18,802 nt of DNA from contig SXZD01000080.1 of assembly GCA_005788065.1 (NCBI GenBank), positions 1-18,802 of the forward strand. Direction: 5' to 3'. The DNA comes from Burkholderiales bacterium. Its GTDB lineage: Bacteria; Pseudomonadota; Gammaproteobacteria; Burkholderiales; Burkholderiaceae_B. Under the pieces are notes generated by a model. The model was not told where the DNA came from and ran no database searches. It saw only the letters and a program-made list of their open reading frames with translations. A program made the translations under genes and the position numbers. This document shows positions 7,121 through 15,175 of the stretch, piece by piece; the first letter of the stretch is position 1, and the number at the start of each line of letters is the position of its first letter.

Positions 7121-7861
7121 ATGTCCAGACCCAAGGCCGGTCATGGCGAGGAGGGTCAGGTCCGTGCCCAGCGCAAGGAAATGACCCGACTGAACCTCAT
7201 GAATGCAGCGCTGTCCCTGGTGGGGCAGGGCAACAGTTTTACTGCGTTGGGCATCCGCGAAATCACGCGCGAAGCCGGTGTGGTGCCCACTGCTTTTTAT
7301 CGGCATTTCCGCAATACCGACGAACTGGGTCTGGCACTGGTTGAAACCGCGGGTCTCACCCTGCGGCGCATGTTGCGGGAGGCCCGGCAATCCGGGTTGC
7401 CTACCGAGGACATCATACGGTTGTCGATTTCCACATATGTGTCCTACCTGCGGCAAAACCAGCTGGTTTTCCGGTTCATCACAACCGAACGGTCTGGCGG
7501 GTCCCGCATACTGCGGTTAGCCATCCGCAATGAGATCAACCATTTCGTCAATGAGCTGGTGATGGACATTCGCAGCGTGGCGGTCTACAACAATATGTCG
7601 ACGCAGAGCCTGCAGATGGTCGGCGACCTGGTGGTGTCCACCATGATGTCAGCCGCCTCCGACATCCTCGACATCCTGCCCGGCCAACCGCTTGTAGAAA
7701 ATGAAATGATCGAGCGTCTGGTGTCGCAACTGGTGGTGGTGTTTCTGGGCGCCAGTGTATGGTCCGAACGACCTGACAAGGGTGCCAAATCAGGCAAGTC
7801 AGCGGACGCGGAGGGGACTGAGTCACAAATACAAAATGACAGACAAGGAGACACGGCATGA
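7121..7861 (+). CDS. TetR-family transcriptional repressor, FabR-like
   Basis: This 246-residue regulator resembles FabR, the repressor of unsaturated fatty acid synthesis genes. Its N-terminus VRAQRKEMTR followed by helices matches the FabR start. The helix-turn-helix at about 45-66 contains GIREITREAGVVPTAFYRHF, and DELGLALVETAGLTLRRMLR follows as in FabR. The C-terminal ligand-binding region is also FabR-like (FRFITTERSGG, then NEINHFVNEL). A hydrophilic tail of about 30 residues is extra. The ATG at 7121 is chosen because it sits just before the FabR-like region, although its ribosome binding site is weak. The stop overlaps the next ATG as ATGA, so it heads an operon it may autoregulate. 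Whether it senses acyl thioesters cannot be told from the sequence. Confidence 0.88.
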   Translation: MSRPKAGHGEEGQVRAQRKEMTRLNLMNAALSLVGQGNSFTALGIREITREAGVVPTAFYRHFRNTDELGLALVETAGLTLRRMLREARQSGLPTEDIIRLSISTYVSYLRQNQLVFRFITTERSGGSRILRLAIRNEINHFVNELVMDIRSVAVYNNMSTQSLQMVGDLVVSTMMSAASDILDILPGQPLVENEMIERLVSQLVVVFLGASVWSERPDKGAKSGKSADAEGTESQIQNDRQGDTA

Positions 7862-8340
7862 AACACGCGAATCGAGTCATATCCGCGATAAAGCCTGCGG
7901 CAACCGCGATGGCAACCTTGACGGCCGCATTGACTGCGCTGACCTGCACACCCGTGCAGGCACAGTCGGTGCCGGCCATGGCCGCATCGCAGGTACCGCC
8001 CTGTTCGTGGACGCCCAACTGCGTCAGCAGCAACGGCAAGCCGGGTGAGTCCAAGTACATTGCGCCGCTCAAACCGGCCGCTGGCGAGAACGAGCCCTTG
8101 AAGCGCCTCAAAGGCGTGGTCAGTGCCATGCCCGGCGCCAAACTGGTGGTGGAGCAGCCTTTCATTCTCAAATATGAGTTCACCACGCCCAAGATGAAAT
8201 TTGTGGATGACGTGCAGTTCAGTCTGGTGCCAGCCACTGGCATCATCGAAATGCGCTCTGCCTCGCGTCTGGGTATTTCTGATTTTGGTGTGAACCGTCA
8301 GCGCATGGACGCGGTTCGTGCAGCCTATGAAAAGCGCTGA
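7858..8340 (+). CDS. DUF1499 family exported protein
   Basis: This 160-residue protein has an N-terminal signal sequence (about 1-36, ending PVQAQS). The DUF1499 domain shows PPCSWTPNCVSS at about 47-58, then FVDDVQFSLVP and the closing signature MRSASRLGISDFGVNRQRM. The biochemical function of DUF1499 is unknown, and the leader places this one in the periplasm. AAGGAG lies 7 bases before the ATG, the strongest ribosome binding site in this operon. The start overlaps the repressor stop (ATGA), and the end overlaps the aldolase start by 14 bases, so it is translationally linked on both sides. Confidence 0.9.
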   Translation: MKHANRVISAIKPAATAMATLTAALTALTCTPVQAQSVPAMAASQVPPCSWTPNCVSSNGKPGESKYIAPLKPAAGENEPLKRLKGVVSAMPGAKLVVEQPFILKYEFTTPKMKFVDDVQFSLVPATGIIEMRSASRLGISDFGVNRQRMDAVRAAYEKR

Positions 8341-8977
8341 GCACGTCCGTCAGTCATTGCTGGACGCTACGCTTGAACTGTTGCGACAGGGGCTTAATGC
8401 CAATGCCAGCGGCAATGTGAGTGTGCGCACCGACGCCGGTTTCTGCATCACGCCCTCGGGTATCGGTCCTGACCGGATGCAGCCTGCCGATATGGTGGAC
8501 ATGGCACTTGATGGCACCGTGCTCACGGCGGGCAAGCCGTCCTCCGAATGGCGCTTTCACCGCGACCTGTACGCAGCGCGTCCTGACATCGGTGCGGTGG
8601 TGCATGCGCATTCGCCCTATGCCACGAGCATGGCCTGCCTGCGCCAAGACATTCCGCCGTTTCATTACATGATTGCGATGGCCGGTGGCAACACCATACG
8701 GTGCGCGGAGTATCACCTGTTCGGCACTCAGCAGTTGTCCGATGCGGTGGTGCATGCCATGCAGGACCGCAAGGCCTGTCTGCTCTCCAATCACGGCATG
8801 ATCGCCTGCGGCGGTACGCTGCAGGCCGCCCTGGCGCTGGCTGTCGAAGTTGAGTCGCTGTGCGCCCAGTATTGGCGTGCCTTGCAGGTGGGCACACCGG
8901 TTTTGCTGACCGAGGCTGAAATGGCAGACGTACATCGACAATTTGTCGGTTACGGTGACCCGGCGACGCGTACCTGA
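8327..8977 (+). CDS. class II aldolase, FucA-type; likely 5-methylthioribulose-1-P / 5-deoxyribulose-1-P aldolase
   Basis: This 216-residue zinc aldolase resembles L-fuculose-1-phosphate aldolase more than MtnB dehydratase. Positions match FucA with an offset of one: Glu74 in SSEWRFH, zinc ligands His93 and His95 in VVHAHS and His156 in SNHGMIACG, and Tyr114 in HYMIA. The phosphate-binding regions NASGNVSVR (27-34) and TPSGI (42-46) are intact. Because mtnA follows after a single base, the likely reaction is cleavage of 5-methylthioribulose-1-phosphate or 5-deoxyribulose-1-phosphate to dihydroxyacetone phosphate and an aldehyde, the DHAP shunt. That substrate is inferred from context. The alternatives are MtnB activity or a sugar-phosphate aldolase. 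The ATG at 8327 lies inside the end of the DUF1499 gene; a GTG at 8318 is a less likely start. Confidence 0.87.
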   Translation: MKSAEHVRQSLLDATLELLRQGLNANASGNVSVRTDAGFCITPSGIGPDRMQPADMVDMALDGTVLTAGKPSSEWRFHRDLYAARPDIGAVVHAHSPYATSMACLRQDIPPFHYMIAMAGGNTIRCAEYHLFGTQQLSDAVVHAMQDRKACLLSNHGMIACGGTLQAALALAVEVESLCAQYWRALQVGTPVLLTEAEMADVHRQFVGYGDPATRT

Positions 8978-8978
8978 C

Positions 8979-10031
8979 ATGAGTCCCATCCGGTTTGAGC
9001 AGGGTCGCCTGCTCCTGATTGACCAACGCGTGCTGCCTGCGCAGCAGGTGTGGATTGCATGCGCCAACGCGGTTGAAACGGCAGATGCGATCCGCGATAT
9101 GGTGGTGCGGGGCGCCCCGGCCATCGGTGTGACGGCAGCCTATGGCGTGGCACTCGAGGCGTGCGTAGCGGTGCATGACCCGGCATTTTCCCGTCGCATG
9201 CAGCAGGCCTGCAGACGCCTGATGGATGCTCGCCCGACGGCGGTCAATCTGCGCTGGGCTGTTGAGAAACAGCAGGGCTTGATGCAGGCCATGGCCACCG
9301 CATCGACATCGGAGATCGCCGCTGCGCTGCTGCAGGCTGCGCATGGCATGCATGCAGACGACATTGCCTTGAATCGCCGTCTGGGTTTTCATGGGCAGGC
9401 ACTGCTGGCGGATGGGGCACGCGTGCTGACCCACTGCAATGCCGGTGCGCTGGCCTGCGCCGGTTATGGCACGGCACTCGGTGTGCTGCGTGCGGCGGTG
9501 GAAGCCGGTAAACGCTTGTCGGTGTTTGCAGACGAGACACGGCCTTTTTTGCAGGGTGCACGCCTGACCGCTTGGGAGTTGATGCAGGACGGCATCGACG
9601 TGACCCTGATTACCGACAATATGGCCGGCCATCTCATGTCCCGCGGCGAGATCGACGCGATTGTTGTCGGTACGGACCGCGTCACAGCCAATGGCGATGT
9701 GGTCAACAAGATCGGCACCTACATGGTGGCCGTGCTGGCCCGGCGTCACGGCATACCGTTTTATGTGGCCTGCCCTTTGTCCACGCTGGACCTGCGTACG
9801 GCCACCGGTGCGGACGTACCGATCGAGGAGAGGTCAGCGCAGGAAGTGACCGGACATGCCGGCGTGGTCTGGGCGCCGGCCGGTGTGAAGGTACGCAACC
9901 CGGCATTCGACGTCACACCGGCAGAACTGGTGAGTGGTCTGATCACCGAGGCCGGTGTCATCCACGAACCGGCAGGGGTCGATTTGAAGCAATGGTTTGA
10001 AGCGCAGGGCGCACACGGAGAACAACAATGA
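8979..10031 (+). CDS. mtnA: S-methyl-5-thioribose-1-phosphate isomerase (MtnA)
   Basis: MtnA isomerises 5-methylthioribose-1-phosphate to the ribulose-1-phosphate. Relatives also act on 5-deoxyribose-1-phosphate. The product is 350 residues, the usual length. VVRGAPAIG at 42-50 forms the substrate loop. Catalytic Cys153 sits in LTHCNAGALA and catalytic Asp233 in GTDRV, equivalent to Cys160 and Asp240 of the Bacillus subtilis enzyme. NGDVVNKIGTY and PFYVACPLSTLD follow. The ATG is one base after the aldolase stop (TGA C ATG), indicating coupled translation, and the stop overlaps the next gene as ATGA. No mtnK, mtnP, mtnW, mtnX, mtnD or mtnE is present in the window, so its supply of substrate must be encoded elsewhere. 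Confidence 0.96.
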   Translation: MSPIRFEQGRLLLIDQRVLPAQQVWIACANAVETADAIRDMVVRGAPAIGVTAAYGVALEACVAVHDPAFSRRMQQACRRLMDARPTAVNLRWAVEKQQGLMQAMATASTSEIAAALLQAAHGMHADDIALNRRLGFHGQALLADGARVLTHCNAGALACAGYGTALGVLRAAVEAGKRLSVFADETRPFLQGARLTAWELMQDGIDVTLITDNMAGHLMSRGEIDAIVVGTDRVTANGDVVNKIGTYMVAVLARRHGIPFYVACPLSTLDLRTATGADVPIEERSAQEVTGHAGVVWAPAGVKVRNPAFDVTPAELVSGLITEAGVIHEPAGVDLKQWFEAQGAHGEQQ

Positions 10032-13006
10032 AGTTGCCGGCACCGGTTCGGTTTGTGGTGGGCATGCTGCTGGCAGCGGGTCTGGTGGAAGGTGCGCTGT
10101 ATGTAGGCGTTCCCGCACTGGTCAGTGCCATGCTGCCCGGGTTGGCGCGGACTGAATTGGGGCGCACCGTACGCGTGGGTGATGTATCGTTCAACCCGCT
10201 CACGCTGTCATTGCGTGTACGCGATATTCGGCTCTACAGTGCAGATGGCCAAACGGTCGATGTGGCGCTGGGGATGCTTGATGTGGATGTCTCCTCTGCA
10301 TCGCTGCGCAAGGCAGCGCCAGTTATCGAAAGCCTGACGCTTGACGGCTTGCAGGTTTCGCTCAGTCGCGCAGAGGATGGTCGTCTGAGCATTGCTGACA
10401 TTCTGGAGAAGCTCGCAGAGAAACCGGCCTCTCCCGAGCCGGCGCTCTACGCCTTGAATAATGTCCGACTGCGCAACGCCGCTTTCGCATGGAAAGATGC
10501 GGCCGCCGCACAGAGCCTGAGCGTAACGGATATCGAGCTGGATCTGCCGTTTCTGTCCACCTTGCCCAGCGATGTGACCATCGCTGTACAGCCGCATCTG
10601 CGAGCCCGGGTTGAAAGCGGCGAACTGCAATTGGAAGCCACCGCAAAACCCTTTGATGAGAACCAGACTGCTCGCCTGTCGGTGGAGTTGAAAAAGTTGC
10701 CGCTGGCGCTGGCGCAGCCGTGGTTGCCCACATCGGCCGGTGTGACTGTGACAGCCGGCGAACTGCAAACGGCGCTTGAGTTTGAGTTTGCTCAACGGGC
10801 TGTGCAAAACGACAGCAAGGGCGGCGCGAGGGTTGACGATAAACATGCGGACGCGATTGCCGACAAAAACAGCAGACCGCTTGATGATGCGCAGCGACGC
10901 CTCTCTGTCAGCGGAACAGTCGGCGTGGATGGCTTCAGGGCTGCGCTGGTCCAGCCGATCCAGCAGGATCAGCAAGTTTCACAGCCGATCTCGATTGAGG
11001 TGCCCGTCGCGCGGCTTGAACTGAGCCAGCTGGTATTGCTGGCGCCGCCGGGCAGCCGCAATCAGCTGGGCCGTGTCGGCCTGTCTGCGGATGTCAGCGG
11101 ATACGGCAGGCTGTCTGCGCAGGGGCAGGCTAGTGTGTCGCCGCTGGTTTGGAAGGGTTCCGCCGGCCTGGACAGTTTGCCGCTGACGTCACTTGTAAAA
11201 TGGTTGCCAGCATCGCCAGTGAACTTGCTGGGCGGTGTGGCCAGCGCCAATGCGATGTTGGCGTGCGAACCGGTTGCGACGATCCATCCGGTTGCCGCCG
11301 CGGATTCGGGTAACGCCTCCCCTGTTGCTTGTGTGGTGTCTGCCGCATCGCTGAAGGTCAAGCAATTGGCCATCCAGGAGAGTACGGGCGCCGGCGGCAC
11401 CGAGCCTGTGCTGTGGCAATTTCCGTCCGTGCTGGCAAGCGTGCGCGATTTCAAACCCGGCAGCAGTGCACCTGTCTCTTTTACGCTGGATATCGGGCTG
11501 GCAGATGCAGCTGATGCCTTGCATGCAGACGGGCAGGCGGTCTTGTCCCCTCTGTCGGTTGATTCTGTGCTTCGGATCACGCGGTTTCCGCTGACGCTGC
11601 TCCAGCCTTATCTGGGTGGTGTGACCACGGCGCGTCTGACCCGGGGGGTGCTGGATCTGGATACCCGGTTGGGCTGGAAACAGGATGTACTGGATGTCGC
11701 GGGCAAAGCGTCGGTTACCGGTTTTCGTCTGGCACCCAACGACAAAGACCCCTCTGTCCTGAAGCTGGATAGTTTCGCCATCAACGGCATTGAGGCGCAG
11801 GCCGGTGTGGACGGACTGAAACGATTGAACATCAATGGCGTGAAAGTCGATGGTCTGGATGCGCGCATTGAGCGCGACAATGCAGGGCGCCTGAATTGGG
11901 AGCAATTGCTGGTTACACACAGCCCATCGAAAGCCGCTGTCCCCAACGTTGCTGCCACCAAGACAGTCACGATGTCGGCTCCAGCCAAAAGTCCCTCCAC
12001 CACCGACGCTTCGCCGGTGATTCAGGTCGGTGCCATCCAGCTTGAGCGCACCAACGTGACGTTCTCGGATGCTGCCGTGCAGCCGGCATTTGATGCGAAA
12101 CTGACCAGTCTGAAAGGGCAGATGAGTGCCTTCTCCACGCTCGGTCAGCGCCGTTCCACGCTTGAGTTGACCGGTAGTCTGGACGGGGATGGATTGCTGG
12201 TTATCTCAGGGCAGTTCGATCCCATCAATCCGCGCGACTATCTGAACATCAGCCTGCGGGCGCGCGGCATCGAAATGACCCGTCTCTCGCCGTACTCGGC
12301 CCGGTATGCCGGTTACAACATTGCCAAGGGCAAGCTGTCGACCACGCTGAACTACCGCATTGAAAACGGTGCACTGGTGGCAGACAACTCCCTGTTTCTG
12401 GACCAGCTCAATTTTGGTGATGCCGTTGCCAGCCCCGATGCGACGACCCTACCAGTCCGTCTGGCCGTGGCCTTGCTCAAGAACCTCAAAGGCGAAATAG
12501 ATCTGAACCTTCCGGTCAAAGGCAGCCTGAACGATCCGCAGTTCAGCATCGGCGAGGTGGTGTTCAAGGCCTTGGGCAACATCATCGTCAAGGCGGTGTC
12601 TGCGCCCTTCCGGCTGGTGGCCAGCCTGTTTGACGGGGAAGAGGAGTTTGCCGGATCGCTGGAGTTTGATGCGGGTCTCTCGCAAGTGCCGCAAGGCTCG
12701 CAGAAACAGCTCGGTTCACTGGTGTCCATGCTGACAGCCAAGCCCGAGCTGGAGCTCGAGGTAACGGGCTATGCCGATCTGTTGACTGACAGTGCAGGTC
12801 TGCAGCAGTTGCGCAAGCGGGCCGATCCGGTGGGAACGGATGACATACGGCGTCTGGCCTATGAGCGGGCTGTGGCTGCCAAGAATGCAATCGTCGAAAT
12901 CAAGCCGGAACTGGCAGACCGCATATTTCTGGTGGCGCCAAGCCGCGAACAACTGGGCAAGCAGGCGGAAAAGCCGAGGCGGGCCGTGGATTTTGCGGTG
13001 CGGTGA
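10028..13006 (+). CDS. DUF748 / AsmA-like envelope protein
   Basis: This is a 992-residue protein of the DUF748 group, related to the AsmA-like proteins that span the periplasm and are linked to lipid transport or envelope assembly. An uncleaved N-terminal anchor lies at about residues 6-26. The start of the mature region, ARTELGRTVRVGDVSFNPLTLS, is typical: repeated beta segments with conserved asparagine, proline and leucine positions. The body contains low-complexity linkers (about 640-665). The C-terminal part has the DUF748 hallmark region around LNFGDAV to SLNDPQFSIG (residues 800-845). The final ~100 residues (ELEVTGYAD onward) resemble an OmpA-like helix-sheet unit. It is the last gene of the operon, joined to mtnA by an ATGA overlap. 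Why an envelope protein is coupled to MtnA is unclear. Confidence 0.87.
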   Translation: MKLPAPVRFVVGMLLAAGLVEGALYVGVPALVSAMLPGLARTELGRTVRVGDVSFNPLTLSLRVRDIRLYSADGQTVDVALGMLDVDVSSASLRKAAPVIESLTLDGLQVSLSRAEDGRLSIADILEKLAEKPASPEPALYALNNVRLRNAAFAWKDAAAAQSLSVTDIELDLPFLSTLPSDVTIAVQPHLRARVESGELQLEATAKPFDENQTARLSVELKKLPLALAQPWLPTSAGVTVTAGELQTALEFEFAQRAVQNDSKGGARVDDKHADAIADKNSRPLDDAQRRLSVSGTVGVDGFRAALVQPIQQDQQVSQPISIEVPVARLELSQLVLLAPPGSRNQLGRVGLSADVSGYGRLSAQGQASVSPLVWKGSAGLDSLPLTSLVKWLPASPVNLLGGVASANAMLACEPVATIHPVAAADSGNASPVACVVSAASLKVKQLAIQESTGAGGTEPVLWQFPSVLASVRDFKPGSSAPVSFTLDIGLADAADALHADGQAVLSPLSVDSVLRITRFPLTLLQPYLGGVTTARLTRGVLDLDTRLGWKQDVLDVAGKASVTGFRLAPNDKDPSVLKLDSFAINGIEAQAGVDGLKRLNINGVKVDGLDARIERDNAGRLNWEQLLVTHSPSKAAVPNVAATKTVTMSAPAKSPSTTDASPVIQVGAIQLERTNVTFSDAAVQPAFDAKLTSLKGQMSAFSTLGQRRSTLELTGSLDGDGLLVISGQFDPINPRDYLNISLRARGIEMTRLSPYSARYAGYNIAKGKLSTTLNYRIENGALVADNSLFLDQLNFGDAVASPDATTLPVRLAVALLKNLKGEIDLNLPVKGSLNDPQFSIGEVVFKALGNIIVKAVSAPFRLVASLFDGEEEFAGSLEFDAGLSQVPQGSQKQLGSLVSMLTAKPELELEVTGYADLLTDSAGLQQLRKRADPVGTDDIRRLAYERAVAAKNAIVEIKPELADRIFLVAPSREQLGKQAEKPRRAVDFAVR

Positions 13007-13035
13007 TGAAAGACTGGACGCAAGGCGCCTGAATG

Positions 13036-13070
13036 AAAAACGCGCCGCATGTTCGACATGCAGCGCGTTT
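13036..13070 (-). terminator. rho-independent terminator of the tRNA-Met gene
   Basis: On the minus strand an 8-bp stem (AAACGCGC/GCGCGTTT, 13038-13045 with 13063-13070), one C-A mismatch, then a 6-bp stem (GCATGT/ACATGC) closes on a 3-base loop. The hairpin runs into TTTTT (13040-13036). It begins 18 bases after the tRNA CCA end. On the plus strand the same hairpin lies 31 bases after the DUF748 stop but is followed only by TTT and CC, so it may act there weakly. Confidence 0.85.
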
Positions 13071-13087
13071 CCGGGTACTGATAAAAC

Positions 13088-13164
<77 letters not shown>

Positions 13165-13173
13165 GAGCCACAA

Positions 13174-13201
13174 AGTATAGCACGAAACAGCGAAGTGGCA
13201 A
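13174..13201 (-). promoter_or_regulatory. sigma-70 promoter of the tRNA-Met gene
   Basis: On the minus strand, TTGCCA (13201-13196), a 16-base spacer and TATACT (13179-13174), preceded by TGC as an extended -10 element. The -10 ends 9 bases before the tRNA 5' end, so transcription would start only two or three bases upstream of the mature tRNA. It lies right after the stop of the YeeE/YedE gene. Confidence 0.75.
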
Positions 13202-13210
13202 GTCCGGTTT

Positions 13211-14299
13211 TCAGACATTGCGCAGGTCACGCCGCAGTTGCCACACGGCACCCGCCACAATGGCCAGCAGCGTGATCAGCGAACCAATCGACAGCGTGGA
13301 GACACCCGTCAGACCTTGGCCGATGCTGCACCCCAGGCCCAGCACCGCACCAAAACCCATCAACACCCCGCCGGCCAGATGGCGCTTGAGGTCTGATGTC
13401 TGCCGGAACCCTTCAATATGCAGTTTGCCTTTGAGCCGCGCGCTGATGAAAGCGCCCAACACGACACCGAGTGCTGCGCTCATGCCCATGGTGACGCGTT
13501 TGGTGCCATCGGAGGTCAAGGTCAACCACTCCAGCCAGTGCGCCATGGGGGCTGTGAAGGTGAGCGCCTCCGGGCGCCCTGTGTAGGTGCCCAGCCACAG
13601 CGGTTCGAGTGTGTCGGGATTTTCTGCGACAAAACCGGTTTGTAGCGTCAAATACCATGCAGTTGTGACCAGCAGGCCCAAGGCCAGCCCGGTGGCCCAG
13701 TGCCTGAACTGCCACATGGCTCTGCTTGCCAGTGCAAGCGTTGCCAGAAGAGCCGCCACCAGAAATGCCACGGTGTTAGATGGGTGACCGGACAGTATCG
13801 CAGGCAGTGTGGCAGCACCTTGAACCTCGATGAAAACCACATTGAACCATTCGACCCGCGGCAGGGCCAGCAATCCTTTGAGTGAGGCCAGTGCCGAAAC
13901 GGCCATGATGAGAGCCACCACGGCCGATTTCAGATTGCCCGCGCCCATGCGCATCAGTGTCTGGCTGCCGCAACCCGAGGCCAGCACCATACCGCAGCCA
14001 AACAGAAAGCCTCCGGTCAGATGCGACAGCCAATACACGCGGGCAGATGCATAAAGGGTGGAGCTGATGTCCCAGCCCAGCATGAGCGCACCCGCATGCA
14101 GCCCTGCGATGGCTGTTGCGATGGCCAGCAGCCAGATGCGCATGCGCGTCCAGTCGTTCATGGTGACGATGTCGGCTACGGCACCCATGGTGCAAAAACG
14201 ACCACGGTGCAGCACAGCGCCAAACAGGGCGCCCACCAGCCCACTGGCTGCCAGCAAGGGCAGGGTGGACAGCGTGGACACGGACGGCGTATCAGGCAC
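13211..14299 (-). CDS. YeeE/YedE-family (TsuA-like) sulfur-compound transporter
   Basis: This 362-residue inner-membrane protein has about ten hydrophobic segments. It belongs to the YeeE/YedE family, whose characterised member TsuA takes up thiosulfate through a line of conserved cysteines. The corresponding motifs are present: RGRFCTMGA with Cys36, LASGCGSQT with Cys110 (and Cys102), and GLGCSIGQGLTG with Cys324, in two related halves. The start is a GTG at 14299 inside the last codons of cpoB, an 8-base overlap implying coupled translation. No TusA-like partner is seen in the window. Sulfur transport is inferred from the family and the exact substrate is unknown. The tRNA-Met promoter follows directly after its stop. 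Confidence 0.88.
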   Translation of the reverse strand: MPDTPSVSTLSTLPLLAASGLVGALFGAVLHRGRFCTMGAVADIVTMNDWTRMRIWLLAIATAIAGLHAGALMLGWDISSTLYASARVYWLSHLTGGFLFGCGMVLASGCGSQTLMRMGAGNLKSAVVALIMAVSALASLKGLLALPRVEWFNVVFIEVQGAATLPAILSGHPSNTVAFLVAALLATLALASRAMWQFRHWATGLALGLLVTTAWYLTLQTGFVAENPDTLEPLWLGTYTGRPEALTFTAPMAHWLEWLTLTSDGTKRVTMGMSAALGVVLGAFISARLKGKLHIEGFRQTSDLKRHLAGGVLMGFGAVLGLGCSIGQGLTGVSTLSIGSLITLLAIVAGAVWQLRRDLRNV

Positions 14300-15140
14300 C
14301 TTTCAGCAGCGCGATGCGCTTTTTGGCGGATTCGGCAGCGGGGGAGTCCGGGAAGCGGTCAACCAGTGTGTCCAGCACTTTGCGGGCAGCCTTGTTGTCC
14401 TTGAGGCTGAGGTGGCTGTCAGCCAGTCTCAGCATTGCGTCGGCTGCACGGCTGGAGTTGGGGAAACGGTCAAGGAATCGGGTGTAGGCCGTGACAGCCT
14501 GCTTGAAGTCTTTGCGGGCATAGCCGATGTCGCCCAGATAGGATAGCACCAGCGAAGAATAGGCAGAGCCCGGGTAACGGGAGGCGAACTGCTCGAACTG
14601 ACCGGCCGCGACGATGAGGTCGCCCGCTTTGTACACCTCGAGAGCCTGTTCGTAGGCGGCTGTTTCGTCTGGATTGACGGTGGCCAGTTTCCCATCGATT
14701 TCAACCTGGCGTGGCTCGAGCTTGCGCACGCGCTGGTCCACATCGCCATAAATGTCTTTGACGCGACGTTGCGTCAGCGCCAGTTCATTGAGCGATTTTT
14801 CCAGTTCATTGCGCAGGTTGGCCAGTTCGCGCCGCTGGGTTTCCAGTTCCTGGTTGAGCACCAGTTGACCCCGGCTGACCGCCTCCAGGCGGTCAAGGCG
14901 GGTGCCCAGTTCTTTGAGTCTGTCTTCAAGCGCCTGAAGCTGCGTTTGGGATTTGTCGCGGTGTTCGATAAACGCCTTGCGCAGTTCCTTGTCCTCAAAC
15001 AGGCTCGCCTGCGCAACCGGCGCCGTTGTTGCAGCCAGCAGGGCGGTCATGCCGATGGCAGCACGGAGGGTGCGGCGCAAGGCTCCGATTCTGCGAACGT
15101 CAAAGCAGGTGTCGGTTGAAAACAGGCGAATGTCGGTCAT
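14292..15140 (-). CDS. cpoB: Tol-Pal system protein CpoB (YbgF)
   Basis: CpoB is the periplasmic partner of TolA that coordinates peptidoglycan synthesis by PBP1B with outer-membrane constriction in Escherichia coli. This homologue has 282 residues. The signal peptide has a long n-region and a core at about 29-45 ending VAQA. A coiled-coil trimerisation segment (about 50-150) is rich in Leu, Glu, Arg and Gln. Three TPR units then run from about 165 to 282, with YPGSAYSSLVLSYLGD, FPNSSRAADAMLRLAD and FPDSPAAESAKKRI. Met31 is an alternative start giving a shorter leader. It lies 35 bases after pal in the operon, and its last codons overlap the YeeE/YedE gene. Confidence 0.93.
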   Translation of the reverse strand: MTDIRLFSTDTCFDVRRIGALRRTLRAAIGMTALLAATTAPVAQASLFEDKELRKAFIEHRDKSQTQLQALEDRLKELGTRLDRLEAVSRGQLVLNQELETQRRELANLRNELEKSLNELALTQRRVKDIYGDVDQRVRKLEPRQVEIDGKLATVNPDETAAYEQALEVYKAGDLIVAAGQFEQFASRYPGSAYSSLVLSYLGDIGYARKDFKQAVTAYTRFLDRFPNSSRAADAMLRLADSHLSLKDNKAARKVLDTLVDRFPDSPAAESAKKRIALLKGA

Positions 15141-15175
15141 GGTCTCAGGCTCTTGTTGACAGCAGGTTTGGACAC

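Noticed and set aside
8327..8977. Annotation of the aldolase as MtnB (methylthioribulose-1-phosphate dehydratase)
   Set aside because: Context next to mtnA suggests it, but SSEWRFH, HYMIA-AGGN and the NHGMIACG region follow FucA more closely than MtnB. A phylogeny could reverse this.
8523..9749. Long minus-strand open frame (408 codons) opposite the aldolase and mtnA
   Set aside because: It lies antisense to two securely identified enzymes. Its translation is rich in His, Arg, Cys and Gln with no family resemblance, as expected from GC-rich coding strands read backwards.
10208..10975. Minus-strand open frame opposite the DUF748 gene
   Set aside because: It is a shadow of a long, clearly coding plus-strand gene and has no recognisable motif.
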